A DNA stretch of 64,000 nt, taken from IMG/VR virus record IMGVR_UViG_3300032235_000428, positions 1 through 64,000 of that record; one strand, 5' to 3'. The stretch's first letter is position 1. Each line of letters starts with the position of its first letter. Below the pieces are notes generated by a model. That model had not been told where the DNA came from, ran no database searches, and worked only from the letters and a program-made list of their open reading frames with translations. Position numbers and translations under genes: made by a program. This DNA is from a virus. Shown here piece after piece: positions 14,660 to 23,760 of the stretch.

Positions 14660-16069
14660 TCACATGAGGTTCTTGATTTGAACTCTTCTGTAGTAACGGT
14701 TTGCGTTAACTTGAAGTCTGCCGAGACCTTGAGTGGTTCCTTCAGCAAATGGGTTAGCAACAAGACCGTATCTGGTCTTAAAGCCAATCTTAGGCTGGAA
14801 GGTGTTCTCACCAACGGCACGAACCATTTGGAGAGGAACGTAAGGGCAATAGAACAGACCTGCATCATAAGGGGAAGAACCCTTATAACCAACAACGTAG
14901 TACTGGTTAGCAGATACGTTTGCCGAATAAGGATCGATATATACGCGGAACTTGCCGAGTAGAACACCAGCGAAGGTGTTACCAGTGTCATCAACGTTGA
15001 GGTTTGCGTTCAGAGCAGGGGTGTAATCGAGAACACCAGCCATGCTGAGAGCAGATGCAACGTCAGCAGAACACATGATAACATTACCCTTTCCTCTACG
15101 AGTTCTTTGTGCGATTGCGTTAGCATCGCGCTCGATTTGGAAGAGTAGACCTTTGAACTTCTCAACTGACCAACGACCGTTTGAATCAACGTCTAGGTCA
15201 AATACACCAGCGGTAGCAGTATTTGCTGCAGCACCTTGCTCAGCGACCTTGTAGATCGTTCTGATGACTTCTCTGTTGATTTCTGCGAGGATCTCAGTGG
15301 AGAGAATGTTAGCAAGTTCTGCTTCTGCGTTTAGACCGTGGATAGCCTTGAGGTCTTGAGCGAGTTCTAGTGAGTACTCAGCTTTCAGTGCTCTTGACTT
15401 TGCTTCAACGAGAACTTTCTCGATAGAGAATGCCATTTCGTTGAACTGGTTTGCACCACCGTTACCGAGATTCTCAGAATCTCCAGTATACATGCCCTGA
15501 CCAACGTTGTAACCATCGGAACCAGTGGATGCACCAGTACCAACAGGGTTAAGAAGACCTGGGTTTGAACCATACTGAGTAGTAGTACCCATACCAGCAG
15601 CAACGTTAGTTGCAGCGGTGAGACCAATACCAGAATTCTGACCAGAGAATGCGGTGTCTGCTTCGTTGAAGAGTGCTTCGGTTCCCGACTGATTGTTGTA
15701 ACGAGAACGCATTGCGAAGATAAGTCCAGTAGGACCACTCATTGGTTGAACGCCAGCGAGGTCGTATGCGACCAAGTTAGGCATTGAACGTCTGATCAAT
15801 GAAATTAGCACAGGGTCGAAACCTGCTACAGGACCACCTGCAGCGGCGGAACCTGAGAAACCACCTGAAGCACCAGCAGCATTACCTGCATTGGTTGGGG
15901 TTTCCATGAGAACGCCGCTTGAGAAAGCTTGCTGTTCTCTTAAGAATTTTTCTTGGTTTTCTAACAGGACTGCGGTTACAGCTCTTCTATGCGAATCTTT
16001 GATAGGATCAAGACCATCATAGTCGAGAAGTGGTGCCCACTTTTCCTGCAGATGCTCGGATTGGAACAT
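14660..16069 (-). CDS. gp23: gp23 major capsid protein precursor
   Basis: A 469-residue protein, T4 gp23 being 521. It starts MFQSEHLQEKWAPLLDYDGL and contains IRRSMPNLVAYDLAGVQPMS, GPTGLIFAMRSRY and the C-terminal NPFAEGTTQGLGRLQVNANRYYRR, all hallmarks of cyanophage gp23. It builds the hexamers of the head. A consensus gp21 cleavage site (LxE) occurs as LME at 54-56, so the N-terminal ~56 residues are probably removed during maturation. A ribosome site AAAGG precedes the ATG. I see no late box directly upstream, so it is likely co-transcribed with gp22. A strong terminator follows it. Confidence 0.98.
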   Translation of the reverse strand: MFQSEHLQEKWAPLLDYDGLDPIKDSHRRAVTAVLLENQEKFLREQQAFSSGVLMETPTNAGNAAGASGGFSGSAAAGGPVAGFDPVLISLIRRSMPNLVAYDLAGVQPMSGPTGLIFAMRSRYNNQSGTEALFNEADTAFSGQNSGIGLTAATNVAAGMGTTTQYGSNPGLLNPVGTGASTGSDGYNVGQGMYTGDSENLGNGGANQFNEMAFSIEKVLVEAKSRALKAEYSLELAQDLKAIHGLNAEAELANILSTEILAEINREVIRTIYKVAEQGAAANTATAGVFDLDVDSNGRWSVEKFKGLLFQIERDANAIAQRTRRGKGNVIMCSADVASALSMAGVLDYTPALNANLNVDDTGNTFAGVLLGKFRVYIDPYSANVSANQYYVVGYKGSSPYDAGLFYCPYVPLQMVRAVGENTFQPKIGFKTRYGLVANPFAEGTTQGLGRLQVNANRYYRRVQIKNLM

Positions 16070-16121
16070 TTGCTTTTACCTTTTACTAAGTGTGTTTGTT
16101 TTTATTTGAATAATATTAAGT

Positions 16122-17357
16122 TCACTTTTTAGCAACTGCTGAAAGAGTTCTCAGGTAAGCATTCATTGAATCTGAGTGATACTCAGTTGCAACGTCTACT
16201 CCTTCAGAAAGTGTTTCAGTTTGTGCCTGTTGAGATGTGGATCTTGAAGGAAAATATGATTCCTTCAGGGTCTCTAGTTTCTCACGATATTCTGCATCAC
16301 CTTCAAACTCAACACTTTCGGCAAGTGAAGCGAGCTTCTCTTTCTGAGAAAGTGCTAGACCCTCAGAAATGTCATCAAAGATTCCTTGTGCAACCGACTC
16401 TGAGAGACGCTTGTTTAGGGAGATATTCTTTTCGATTTGCTCGTTGAGTTTTGTCTCCATTTCATCAAGTTTTTCTACCATACTCTCTAGTACATCGTAT
16501 TTATCTTCAGGGATTGATACATAATGCTCTTCAAAAAGACCTCTCATTCCTTGTAGGAATGATTCGGTCATCTCGGACTTAAGACCATGCTCAATAGCAA
16601 GCTCGTTCTCCGAGATCCATTCTTCAGCGACGTATTCTAGATAAGCATCAACTCTCTCTTCAAGAGCGAGTTTAATTTCTTCAACTTCTTCAATAAGTCT
16701 TTCTTCGTACTGAACTTCAAGGGATTCCTTGACTTCAGACACTTTTGATCTGAGTGCAGCTTCAAAAATAGTACGTGCCTTTTCTTGAAACTCTTCGGAT
16801 AGTTCTTCACCTTCTAGAAGAGCATTGACATCTTCTTCGATGTCATACTCCTCCTTCTTCATTTTCTCATCTTCATCCTCATCCTCATCTTCCTCATCTT
16901 CACCTTCTTCATCCTCTTCATCCTCTTCATCCTTTTTGGATGCTTCGGAAACGATTTCCTCTTCAGTCTCTTCTTCAGTATCTACTTCTTCAGTATCTAC
17001 TTCTTCATCATCAGTCTCTTCTTGTACAAGATCCTGATCTTCTAATTCTTCTTCTTCTTTAACTGCTTGGCTCTTTTTCAGACCCTTCATTGGATCTGCA
17101 GCCTTTGCACCTTTGTTGACTACATTCCTAACTTGCTGCAGTGTTTTACCAGGGGTCTTTAATTCTGCAGAGCTATCGTCGGAACGATAGTTCTCTGGAG
17201 TAGGACCACCAAGATCTTCCCAGCTACCAGTCTGACCAGCAACTGCTCCAGGTGCTAGCTTCTGCATTGCATCCCCTGCCTTTGCTCCAGCATTGACAGC
17301 GGTTCTGGATTGCTTAGTGCCTGCTTCCATTTCTTGTAAATTTTTACCACGAGACAT
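16122..17357 (-). CDS. gp22: gp22 prohead scaffold core protein
   Basis: A 411-residue protein, longer than T4 gp22 (269). The N-terminal ~100 residues contain two copies of a short motif (NAGAKAGDAMQKL and NKGAKAADPMKGL). Residues 101-170 are almost wholly Glu/Asp. The C-terminal part is helical (about 180-350) and ends in residues typical of gp22. Scaffold proteins are degraded by gp21 after the shell closes; the acidic stretch would ease expulsion or bind basic partners. GGAGAG precedes the ATG at 17357. A late box lies 35 bases upstream of the start. Confidence 0.92.
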   Translation of the reverse strand: MSRGKNLQEMEAGTKQSRTAVNAGAKAGDAMQKLAPGAVAGQTGSWEDLGGPTPENYRSDDSSAELKTPGKTLQQVRNVVNKGAKAADPMKGLKKSQAVKEEEELEDQDLVQEETDDEEVDTEEVDTEEETEEEIVSEASKKDEEDEEDEEGEDEEDEDEDEDEKMKKEEYDIEEDVNALLEGEELSEEFQEKARTIFEAALRSKVSEVKESLEVQYEERLIEEVEEIKLALEERVDAYLEYVAEEWISENELAIEHGLKSEMTESFLQGMRGLFEEHYVSIPEDKYDVLESMVEKLDEMETKLNEQIEKNISLNKRLSESVAQGIFDDISEGLALSQKEKLASLAESVEFEGDAEYREKLETLKESYFPSRSTSQQAQTETLSEGVDVATEYHSDSMNAYLRTLSAVAKK

Positions 17358-17391
17358 TTGAACTCTCCGATTAACCTTGAAATTTAATCTA

Positions 17392-17399
17392 TATTTATT
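17392..17399 (-). promoter_or_regulatory. Late-promoter box for gp22 (and probably gp23)
   Basis: The minus strand reads AATAAATA, with a second overlapping copy shifted by four bases (to 17403), 35 bases before the gp22 start. Confidence 0.65.
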
Positions 17400-17430
17400 T
17401 ATTAAATTAAATAATTTTACTTTATATATA

Positions 17431-18081
17431 TCAGAGTGAATTCAGGAAATTATTGAACAATTCAATCTTATGCTCTTCTAATCTTCTTTGATTCACTAAA
17501 GTATTAACTCTTTTTTTGGCATTTTCAGCGAGTTTTTCGCGGAGAACACCACCATCCCAAATCCACTCTTTACCTTCCATAATTCCCTGAACAAAAGCAT
17601 CAGGGGCAGAAGGGTCGGCAACAATATCAGCGGCAGTTGCGAGCATGAAGTCTTCACCAACTTCCTTATAACCTTTATTATTTTCTCTTAAGGAACCAAT
17701 ACCACGAGACGAAACGCCGAGAGTTACTCCATCTTTAAGAAGTGCTTCGGCAATCTTACCCATAGGAGTGTGTAAGATTTGTGCTTTTCCGATAAAGTTA
17801 TTTCCGTTCTGTTTGAGTTCAGTAATTTTATGTGAAACTCTATCGAGATTTACGGTGGGACCATCTGGGTGTCCTAACTCCCCAAGTGCTCTACCCTTAT
17901 TAACATAATCGTTAGTATATCTCTTTACTTCTCTTTCCATAATAGAGAAAGGATACATTCTTCCATTACGATTTACCATCTCGCTTTGGAGGAATACACC
18001 TTGGATATACATTTGTTTTTTACCACCGACACTTTCGGTGATAACTTCAACCTTTTCGATTTCTTCTCTGATGAGTTTCAT
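17431..18081 (-). CDS. gp21: gp21 prohead maturation protease
   Basis: A 216-residue serine protease of the herpes/phage prohead type, T4 gp21 being 212. GELGHPDGP gives His71 and LGVSSRGIGS gives Ser124/125, the expected catalytic pair. The block DFMLATAADIVADPSAPDAF is conserved in cyanophage gp21. It cleaves gp22, gp23 and other core proteins at (L/I)xE sites inside the prohead. The gene lies 73 bases before gp22 and starts 4 bases after an 88-residue ORF. Confidence 0.96.
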   Translation of the reverse strand: MKLIREEIEKVEVITESVGGKKQMYIQGVFLQSEMVNRNGRMYPFSIMEREVKRYTNDYVNKGRALGELGHPDGPTVNLDRVSHKITELKQNGNNFIGKAQILHTPMGKIAEALLKDGVTLGVSSRGIGSLRENNKGYKEVGEDFMLATAADIVADPSAPDAFVQGIMEGKEWIWDGGVLREKLAENAKKRVNTLVNQRRLEEHKIELFNNFLNSL

Positions 18082-18085
18082 AAGT

Positions 18086-18352
18086 TTAGTTGGTAAGTCC
18101 TACTTTTGCTGCTTTAATTGCTGAAGATGTCCAGAGAACATCTGTGGGAAGTTTTTCTAAGAATTCAACTGAACTTGCTGGCATAGAAAAATAATTAGTA
18201 GTTGCTGCACCAACTAAAGTTGATACTCCAACCGTTATTATTCCACTAGTATTATTGTGAAGACGAACGCAAGTTGCACTACCAATGCTAGTAGCAGCAC
18301 CTGCAGTTATTCCTGTAGAAACCTCAGTTTCAATTATTTTAGTTCTTTGCAT
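18086..18352 (-). CDS. Small putative virion protein in the head cassette
   Basis: An 88-residue protein rich in Thr, Ala, Val and Ser (EVSTGITAGAATSIGSATCV, GIITVGVSTLVGAATTNYF). The strand-rich pattern with an AGAATS/VGAATT repetition fits a small beta-sandwich such as a decoration protein. I recognise no named family. It has its own perfect late box and sits just before gp21, where T4 has small prohead genes. Confidence 0.7.
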   Translation of the reverse strand: MQRTKIIETEVSTGITAGAATSIGSATCVRLHNNTSGIITVGVSTLVGAATTNYFSMPASSVEFLEKLPTDVLWTSSAIKAAKVGLTN

Positions 18353-18376
18353 TGGTATAATAAAGACTTTATTAGT

Positions 18377-18384
18377 TATTTATA
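18377..18384 (-). promoter_or_regulatory. Late-promoter box, perfect TATAAATA, for the 88-residue gene
   Basis: The minus strand reads TATAAATA followed by ACTAAT, 25 bases before the ATG at 18352. The extended form ATAAATAACTAAT recurs at two other late boxes in the window. Confidence 0.75.
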
Positions 18385-18408
18385 AATCTCTGTCACCCAT
18401 CATATTAT

Positions 18409-21400
18409 TTAAGCAACAACACCATACTCAATATAACTACCAGCACGAACAGTAGTCTGAGTAGCACTTGAAGTATTTTGTGACCATTGGAAATAGAAAT
18501 TCCCAGCATTTACACCATTATGAACAATTCCTTCCAAAGTAACATATCCACCAATTGTTCCAGATGTTGAAGTGAGTGTATTGTCCACAGTAGAATATGC
18601 AGTCGCAACATTAAAACTTAATGTACCTGACGAAGGAGCACTATCTCTTTCTACAATACGAACTAAAGTTGGTGCTGCAGGTCCACTATGTCTCCATTTA
18701 AAGTCGGGAGTTGTGCCAGTATCAAAGAAAACTTCTAGTTTGAATTGATACTTTGTATTTGCTGCCATTGTAAAGAATAATTCACTATCATTATTAAGTG
18801 TACTATCACTGGTTATTGATTGGTCTGCTGTCTTATAAACAAGAGTTCTTCCACCAGCACCAGTTGCATTGATGGTAACTTGTCCAGTAGAACCAGAAAG
18901 ACTTATATTTGAACCAGCAATAAGTGAAGTTACAATGCCAGTCAAGTTTGTTCCTGAACCAGTATAAGAAGTTGCAGTAACTACACCAATAAATGTTCCA
19001 CCATCAGTACAATCAAGTTTTGTCGTAGTTACAACTCCAACACTTATTCCACGAGATGAAGTATTTCCATAACCTAATGTTGTATTCAAATCTTGAGTAT
19101 TTGCAAGAACATTAGATGCTTGAGTAACACCAATAATTGCACTTGGAGACACTGGAATAGTTGGAGATGATTGTGCCGCAGTTGTTGTAAGTGCGATACC
19201 TGCGTGATTTCCGTTCCATAAAATTTGAATATAATCATTGGCATTTACAGTTACAATATACTGCAGTGACGCTAATAAAAGACCATCTGGACCAGTTCCT
19301 TTTGCAACAATGTTATATCCAGAGTTACTGTTTGGAATATCTACTCCATTTTTTCTGAACCAAACATCAACATTTTGAATACTTGTATTGGTATTCCTAA
19401 AATGAAGGTCATAATTGATTGCATAAACTCCACCATAATCAAAAGTAATTCTATTTGTGGATGCAATACTAACTCCATTTGAAGAATATGTATTACCGAT
19501 ACTTACAAAGTTCCAAGTAGAAATTCCAGCATTTGTCTGTAAAGTAGTATCATAGAAAGAACCATAATAACCAGTTTGACCAATACCAGCTCCAGTTGCA
19601 TTGATTGTAACTTGTCCAGTTGAATTTGATACGGTAATACCAGTACCAGCAACGATAGAAGTTACAATTCCAGTTAGGTTTGTACCAGAACCAGAGAATG
19701 AGGTTGCGGTAACTACACCGGCAAATGATGCACCACCACTCACTATTAGATTTGATGCGGTTACGATACCAACAGTGATATTTGGAGTTCCTGTAAGACC
19801 TTGTGATGTAGAAGAAATTCCAGAACTTGTGGAGTATCCAGCAATTACTGCATATGTTGCAATTCCAGATGAAGTAGCATAAGTAGCAATACCCGCAGAT
19901 GTAGAATATCCAGCAATCGTTGCATAAGTCGCAATACCAGCACTTGTGGAATAACCAGCCGTTACTGCGTAGGTTGCAATCCCCGCAACAGGTGCATAAG
20001 TCGTCGTGACTGTTGTGATACCAGACCCAAATCCATTCGAATATGAAATTGTAATTCCAGCACCTGCATAAATTTCATTAACAATTTTTGGTTTATTCAG
20101 AATAGAAGCAACACCAACATTTGAAGTCCAATCACTATTGACTTGTGGAGTTGCACTAATAGTAAATTGTCCATTTGTGTTTGTTACACCAATTGCAGTA
20201 CCAGCAACAATAGAAGTCACAATACCAGTTAGATTTGCACCATTACCAGTATAAGAAGTTGCGGATACAAGTCCAACATTTATTCCAAGTGCCGAAGTAT
20301 TTCCGTTAGTTAATACTGAATTGAGGTTCTGTGTTCCAGTTGCATTAATCGTAACTGTACCAATTCCATTCACAGGAGATACTGAAACTCCAGTTCCTCC
20401 AATAATTTGATTAACAATATTTGGTTTGTTTAGAATTGCAGTAACACCAACAGTGGCATTCCAATCAGAATTAAGTTGTGTTCTTGGACCAGGAATTAAA
20501 TCATAATGAGTTCCATTATGAATTAACAAATCTCCATCTTGAAGATATAAGTCCCCGTTTAATCCAAAATTGGTTGTACCAACTCCAACTACTGTATATT
20601 GCCAACCTGCTTCTCCAGTTGCATCAGTAATTGGAGGTGTATTGGTCGCAAGAGTATATAATCCTTTGTAGATAACAGCACCTTCAATAGTTGGAGGTGT
20701 CTCCCAAGACATTACATAATTACCAGCAACATTAGTAACCTTAAGGAACTTATCTGCAGTTCCTGCGGTTTGAGGTGGGAAATATGTTAATCGTGAATTA
20801 TCATAGAAAGTAATACCAGTAGTGCTACCTGTACCAGCAAAGGATAATCCTTCAGTATTAATTCTTAAATCTAATGTTTTTGCGATTGAACCAATCGGTG
20901 CATTATAAAATCTATACTCTGCGCTCTGTGCAGTATTTGTGAAGTTTTCTCTTGCAACGACTTCTATATTGTTTGCTGCTAATCCACCAGCAAATCCTGT
21001 AGAACCCCATCCAACTGAACTATAACGACTTAAAATATCTCCTGATTGTGATGCACTTGGAGATGCAGCAGTTCCACGACCAGCACGACTAACATAAGCA
21101 GGAAAAACACCAGTACCCCAAGCATCATTAGTGATACGACTTACTGCACCATCATTACCAGTGATATGCAACATACCACCAGAGTTTACGATTGGTTGAT
21201 ATGCTCCATTAGTTGAACCAATAATACTTACTCCACCAATATCACCTGCAGGAATAGTTGGAGGATAGAATTGAGTGCGACCTGTGCGGTCACTATAAAA
21301 TGATGTTCTATTACTACTATCTTCAATTCTTACCGAACGATTGAATATAATATCTGCAGTTGCACCAAGTTGTCCAATATAAACATCACGAGTACTATCT

Positions 21401-23502
21401 TTAATTTGTAAAGTATTATCTCTCAATACCCATTCACCAACTTCTAAACCAGCACCACCTTGAATGTAGAAGTTTCCGTCTTTTGCACCAAGTGCTTGGT
21501 CATTTCCTAATGTTTCGTCCTGTACATAAATCGTACCAGTTCCAAACCAGACTTCTTTAAATCTTCTGGATGGAGAACCCAAAGACCACTCATTAGTCGT
21601 GTATGGGAGAATGTCTGAGTGATTAACAATATTACCACCAGGACCTGCATTCAAAGTAATATCAACATCATTTCCAGTAAGTATTGACATCCCCGCATTG
21701 ACGGTTGTACGAGCAAAAGTAATTACTGTATTTTCTACTGGAAGTGGTGCTCCTACTGCAAAGTTTTTATCGGTAATAATAACCTTATTATATGCACCAG
21801 TACCAATTCCAATAATTTTACTTCCAACTGAAATACCTGCACCAGCAATCACATCATCTATCTGAAGTGTTGGTGATGGAACTTCTTTGAGTTCATAAAC
21901 TGCATATGGAATACCTGTAATACCATAGGTTAAACCATAACTTCCGATACCTAAATTAGCACTATCTCCGTGTTCAAGAACTACATTTAGATTTTCATTA
22001 CCAATGTTAGCAACAATTGAAGAAATACCAGAAATAACAGAACCAACTGGAATGTTTAGTGCGGAAACACTAATTTGATTGTCGGTTGTATTTCCACGGT
22101 CAGTGACTGTATCCAGAGTATCTGCATCCAAATCACCAACTGATACGAATTCTGCTTTATTAATTGTTGAGTTCCAGGACAGAACTTTACCATCATAAGC
22201 AGAAGAATTCGTTGCAAGTCCAACAACATCATCCAGGTATCTAAATTTTGTTTCACCACCACCACCAATTGTGGAGAGTTGTTGTTGGATGCGATTGAGG
22301 AACAGACGATAGTGTTGTTGTAGTTGGTCTAAAGTTACAAAATTTTGATCAAGTGGTGTGAGTGGATCGGAGTTCTTTGTATTTGGTGGTTCATTTAGAA
22401 GTCCTTCTTTGATGACCTCCTGCACAACAACTTCTGGTTCAATGCGAGAATATGTTTCTTTAATAAAATCAATCTTCCTCTCAAGACGATCAAGGTTCTC
22501 TTGAAGATTTCCAACAGGAATTTGATCAATCTCTGCGAATACTTCTTCTCTGAGAGCGACTAATTCTTTATGATTTTCTTGAAGATACTTATCTACATCT
22601 TCTAAACGAGTATCATATTCTTGAATATTCTCACCAAATTTTTTCAGATGTTGTTCATTAATTACAACATCTGCTTTGATATTTAAAATATCTGAAGAAA
22701 CTTTGTCTTTAATAATCCCAACTTTTTCATTGATATTATCAATCCTATAACTCACATCTAAAGAAATAGTTTCAAACTTCTCTTCAATCACTTGAAGATG
22801 TGTAGAAGTTTCTTCTTGAAGTGATGTCTCAAGTTCTACAAATGCTTCATAAAGAGATTTAATAACCTGAGAATATTCTTCTAACTTTTCATTCTCTTTG
22901 GAAACTCTACTTTCTACAATTTTGAAGAGTTTGTTATAAGTATTAGTTGTCCTTTTAACTTCGTCAGAAGTCTCTTGAAGGTGATTATTAAAATACTGAA
23001 GATTATTATCAATAACTTCTGCAATGTTATGTACCGTGATATCTACATCTTCTTTGATACTTGAGATATTTTCTTCTACAACTTCTTTGAATTCATTAAA
23101 CTTTTCACCAATGTTGATTTGATTTTTGGTGAATTGTTTTTTGAATTTTGGTAGTTCATCTTCTATAAGTTCTTCAACAATTTCAGTCAAACTTAAAACT
23201 GTTGTTCTGAATTCTTTTAGATCTTCTTTGTTTAGACCTTTAACCTGATTCTGAAGTGACTTAAAATTCTCATCAAGAACCATCAACTGAGAAAGCATTG
23301 CATTCTCAAGGTCAGTTCTATCCAACTTCTCAGATAACTGTTGAGATAGTTGTTCTACCTTCTCTGATAGAATATTAACCTTATCAAAGTTATCACGGAA
23401 ACGATCATAAGTTTCCGTGATTTCTGTAGAAACCTCTGGAGAATTAAAAACTCCAGAAGTTTCTTTTTTATTAAAGAGATCTGATGGTTTTCTGAGCGTC
23501 AC
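18409..23502 (-). CDS. Large fibre-like virion protein with coiled coil and two jelly-roll-like heads
   Basis: A 1697-residue protein starting at GTG (23502) with AGGGA upstream. Residues 25-375 are a long heptad-rich coiled coil. The middle holds beta-rich fibre repeats, including 15-residue AGYSTSAGIATYATI repeats. Residues about 1309-1457 (WNFVSIGNTYSSNG, FDYGGVYAINYDLHFRN, YIQILWNG) have the strand order of a C1q/TNF-like jelly roll. Residues about 1551-1697 form a second beta-rich head domain (YKTADQSITSDSTLNNDSEL, YFQWSQNTS, GSYIEYGVVA). This is the layout of a host-binding fibre. It is unusual because it sits between the portal/core genes and gp21, not in the tail block. Confidence 0.85.
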   Translation of the reverse strand: MTLRKPSDLFNKKETSGVFNSPEVSTEITETYDRFRDNFDKVNILSEKVEQLSQQLSEKLDRTDLENAMLSQLMVLDENFKSLQNQVKGLNKEDLKEFRTTVLSLTEIVEELIEDELPKFKKQFTKNQINIGEKFNEFKEVVEENISSIKEDVDITVHNIAEVIDNNLQYFNNHLQETSDEVKRTTNTYNKLFKIVESRVSKENEKLEEYSQVIKSLYEAFVELETSLQEETSTHLQVIEEKFETISLDVSYRIDNINEKVGIIKDKVSSDILNIKADVVINEQHLKKFGENIQEYDTRLEDVDKYLQENHKELVALREEVFAEIDQIPVGNLQENLDRLERKIDFIKETYSRIEPEVVVQEVIKEGLLNEPPNTKNSDPLTPLDQNFVTLDQLQQHYRLFLNRIQQQLSTIGGGGETKFRYLDDVVGLATNSSAYDGKVLSWNSTINKAEFVSVGDLDADTLDTVTDRGNTTDNQISVSALNIPVGSVISGISSIVANIGNENLNVVLEHGDSANLGIGSYGLTYGITGIPYAVYELKEVPSPTLQIDDVIAGAGISVGSKIIGIGTGAYNKVIITDKNFAVGAPLPVENTVITFARTTVNAGMSILTGNDVDITLNAGPGGNIVNHSDILPYTTNEWSLGSPSRRFKEVWFGTGTIYVQDETLGNDQALGAKDGNFYIQGGAGLEVGEWVLRDNTLQIKDSTRDVYIGQLGATADIIFNRSVRIEDSSNRTSFYSDRTGRTQFYPPTIPAGDIGGVSIIGSTNGAYQPIVNSGGMLHITGNDGAVSRITNDAWGTGVFPAYVSRAGRGTAASPSASQSGDILSRYSSVGWGSTGFAGGLAANNIEVVARENFTNTAQSAEYRFYNAPIGSIAKTLDLRINTEGLSFAGTGSTTGITFYDNSRLTYFPPQTAGTADKFLKVTNVAGNYVMSWETPPTIEGAVIYKGLYTLATNTPPITDATGEAGWQYTVVGVGTTNFGLNGDLYLQDGDLLIHNGTHYDLIPGPRTQLNSDWNATVGVTAILNKPNIVNQIIGGTGVSVSPVNGIGTVTINATGTQNLNSVLTNGNTSALGINVGLVSATSYTGNGANLTGIVTSIVAGTAIGVTNTNGQFTISATPQVNSDWTSNVGVASILNKPKIVNEIYAGAGITISYSNGFGSGITTVTTTYAPVAGIATYAVTAGYSTSAGIATYATIAGYSTSAGIATYATSSGIATYAVIAGYSTSSGISSTSQGLTGTPNITVGIVTASNLIVSGGASFAGVVTATSFSGSGTNLTGIVTSIVAGTGITVSNSTGQVTINATGAGIGQTGYYGSFYDTTLQTNAGISTWNFVSIGNTYSSNGVSIASTNRITFDYGGVYAINYDLHFRNTNTSIQNVDVWFRKNGVDIPNSNSGYNIVAKGTGPDGLLLASLQYIVTVNANDYIQILWNGNHAGIALTTTAAQSSPTIPVSPSAIIGVTQASNVLANTQDLNTTLGYGNTSSRGISVGVVTTTKLDCTDGGTFIGVVTATSYTGSGTNLTGIVTSLIAGSNISLSGSTGQVTINATGAGGRTLVYKTADQSITSDSTLNNDSELFFTMAANTKYQFKLEVFFDTGTTPDFKWRHSGPAAPTLVRIVERDSAPSSGTLSFNVATAYSTVDNTLTSTSGTIGGYVTLEGIVHNGVNAGNFYFQWSQNTSSATQTTVRAGSYIEYGVVA
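19825..19995 (-). repeat. 45-bp tandem repeats in the 1697-residue fibre gene
   Basis: About four degenerate copies encode the 15-residue unit A-G-Y-S-T-S-(A/S)-G-I-A-T-Y-A-T/V-x. The units are close in DNA as well as in protein, which suggests recent expansion. Confidence 0.75.
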
Positions 23503-23532
23503 TTTTATCCCTAATCTTCGTCATTATAAAGA

Positions 23533-23540
23533 TATTTATT
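23533..23540 (-). promoter_or_regulatory. Late-promoter box for the 1697-residue gene
   Basis: The minus strand reads AATAAATA, 31 bases before the GTG start at 23502, in the 67-base gap after the gp67-like gene. Confidence 0.65.
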
Positions 23541-23569
23541 CCATAACAAAAATTTAAATTTTTTGTTTT

Positions 23570-23722
23570 TTATTGCTCTTGTCCACCAAATAATGCAGTA
23601 CCTGCAGCAGGTCTTAAACCTTCAATCTTTTCTGCAGATTTTGCAAAAAGTAATTCTTTAATTTTATCACTGACTTGTGAGGGTGATTCGTCAGAAATAA
23701 TCATGTCTAAAAGATCGTCCAT
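23570..23722 (-). CDS. gp67: gp67-like small prohead core protein
   Basis: A 50-residue gene between gp20 and the fibre-like gene. It reads MDDLLDMIISDESPSQVSD, then KELLFAKSAEKIEGLRP and ends ALFGGQEQ. This matches the N-terminal half of T4 gp67 (MEGLIEAIKSND...ARKLFAEAMAARTIDLI...IARNF) and lacks its acidic tail. The T4 order 20-67-68-21 supports the call. gp67 is an essential prohead core protein processed by gp21. A late box lies 30 bases upstream of the ATG. Confidence 0.75.
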   Translation of the reverse strand: MDDLLDMIISDESPSQVSDKIKELLFAKSAEKIEGLRPAAGTALFGGQEQ

Positions 23723-23751
23723 TGCTTTAAATTAATCAAAATGTTTGTTTT

Positions 23752-23759
23752 TATTTATC
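23752..23759 (-). promoter_or_regulatory. Late-promoter box for the gp67-like gene
   Basis: The minus strand reads GATAAATA, just past the gp20 stop and 30 bases before the ATG at 23722. Confidence 0.6.
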
Positions 23760-23760
23760 A

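Noticed and set aside
14602-14994. A 130-residue minus-strand frame overlapping the end of gp23
   Set aside because: It is out of frame with gp23 and runs through the gp23 terminator.
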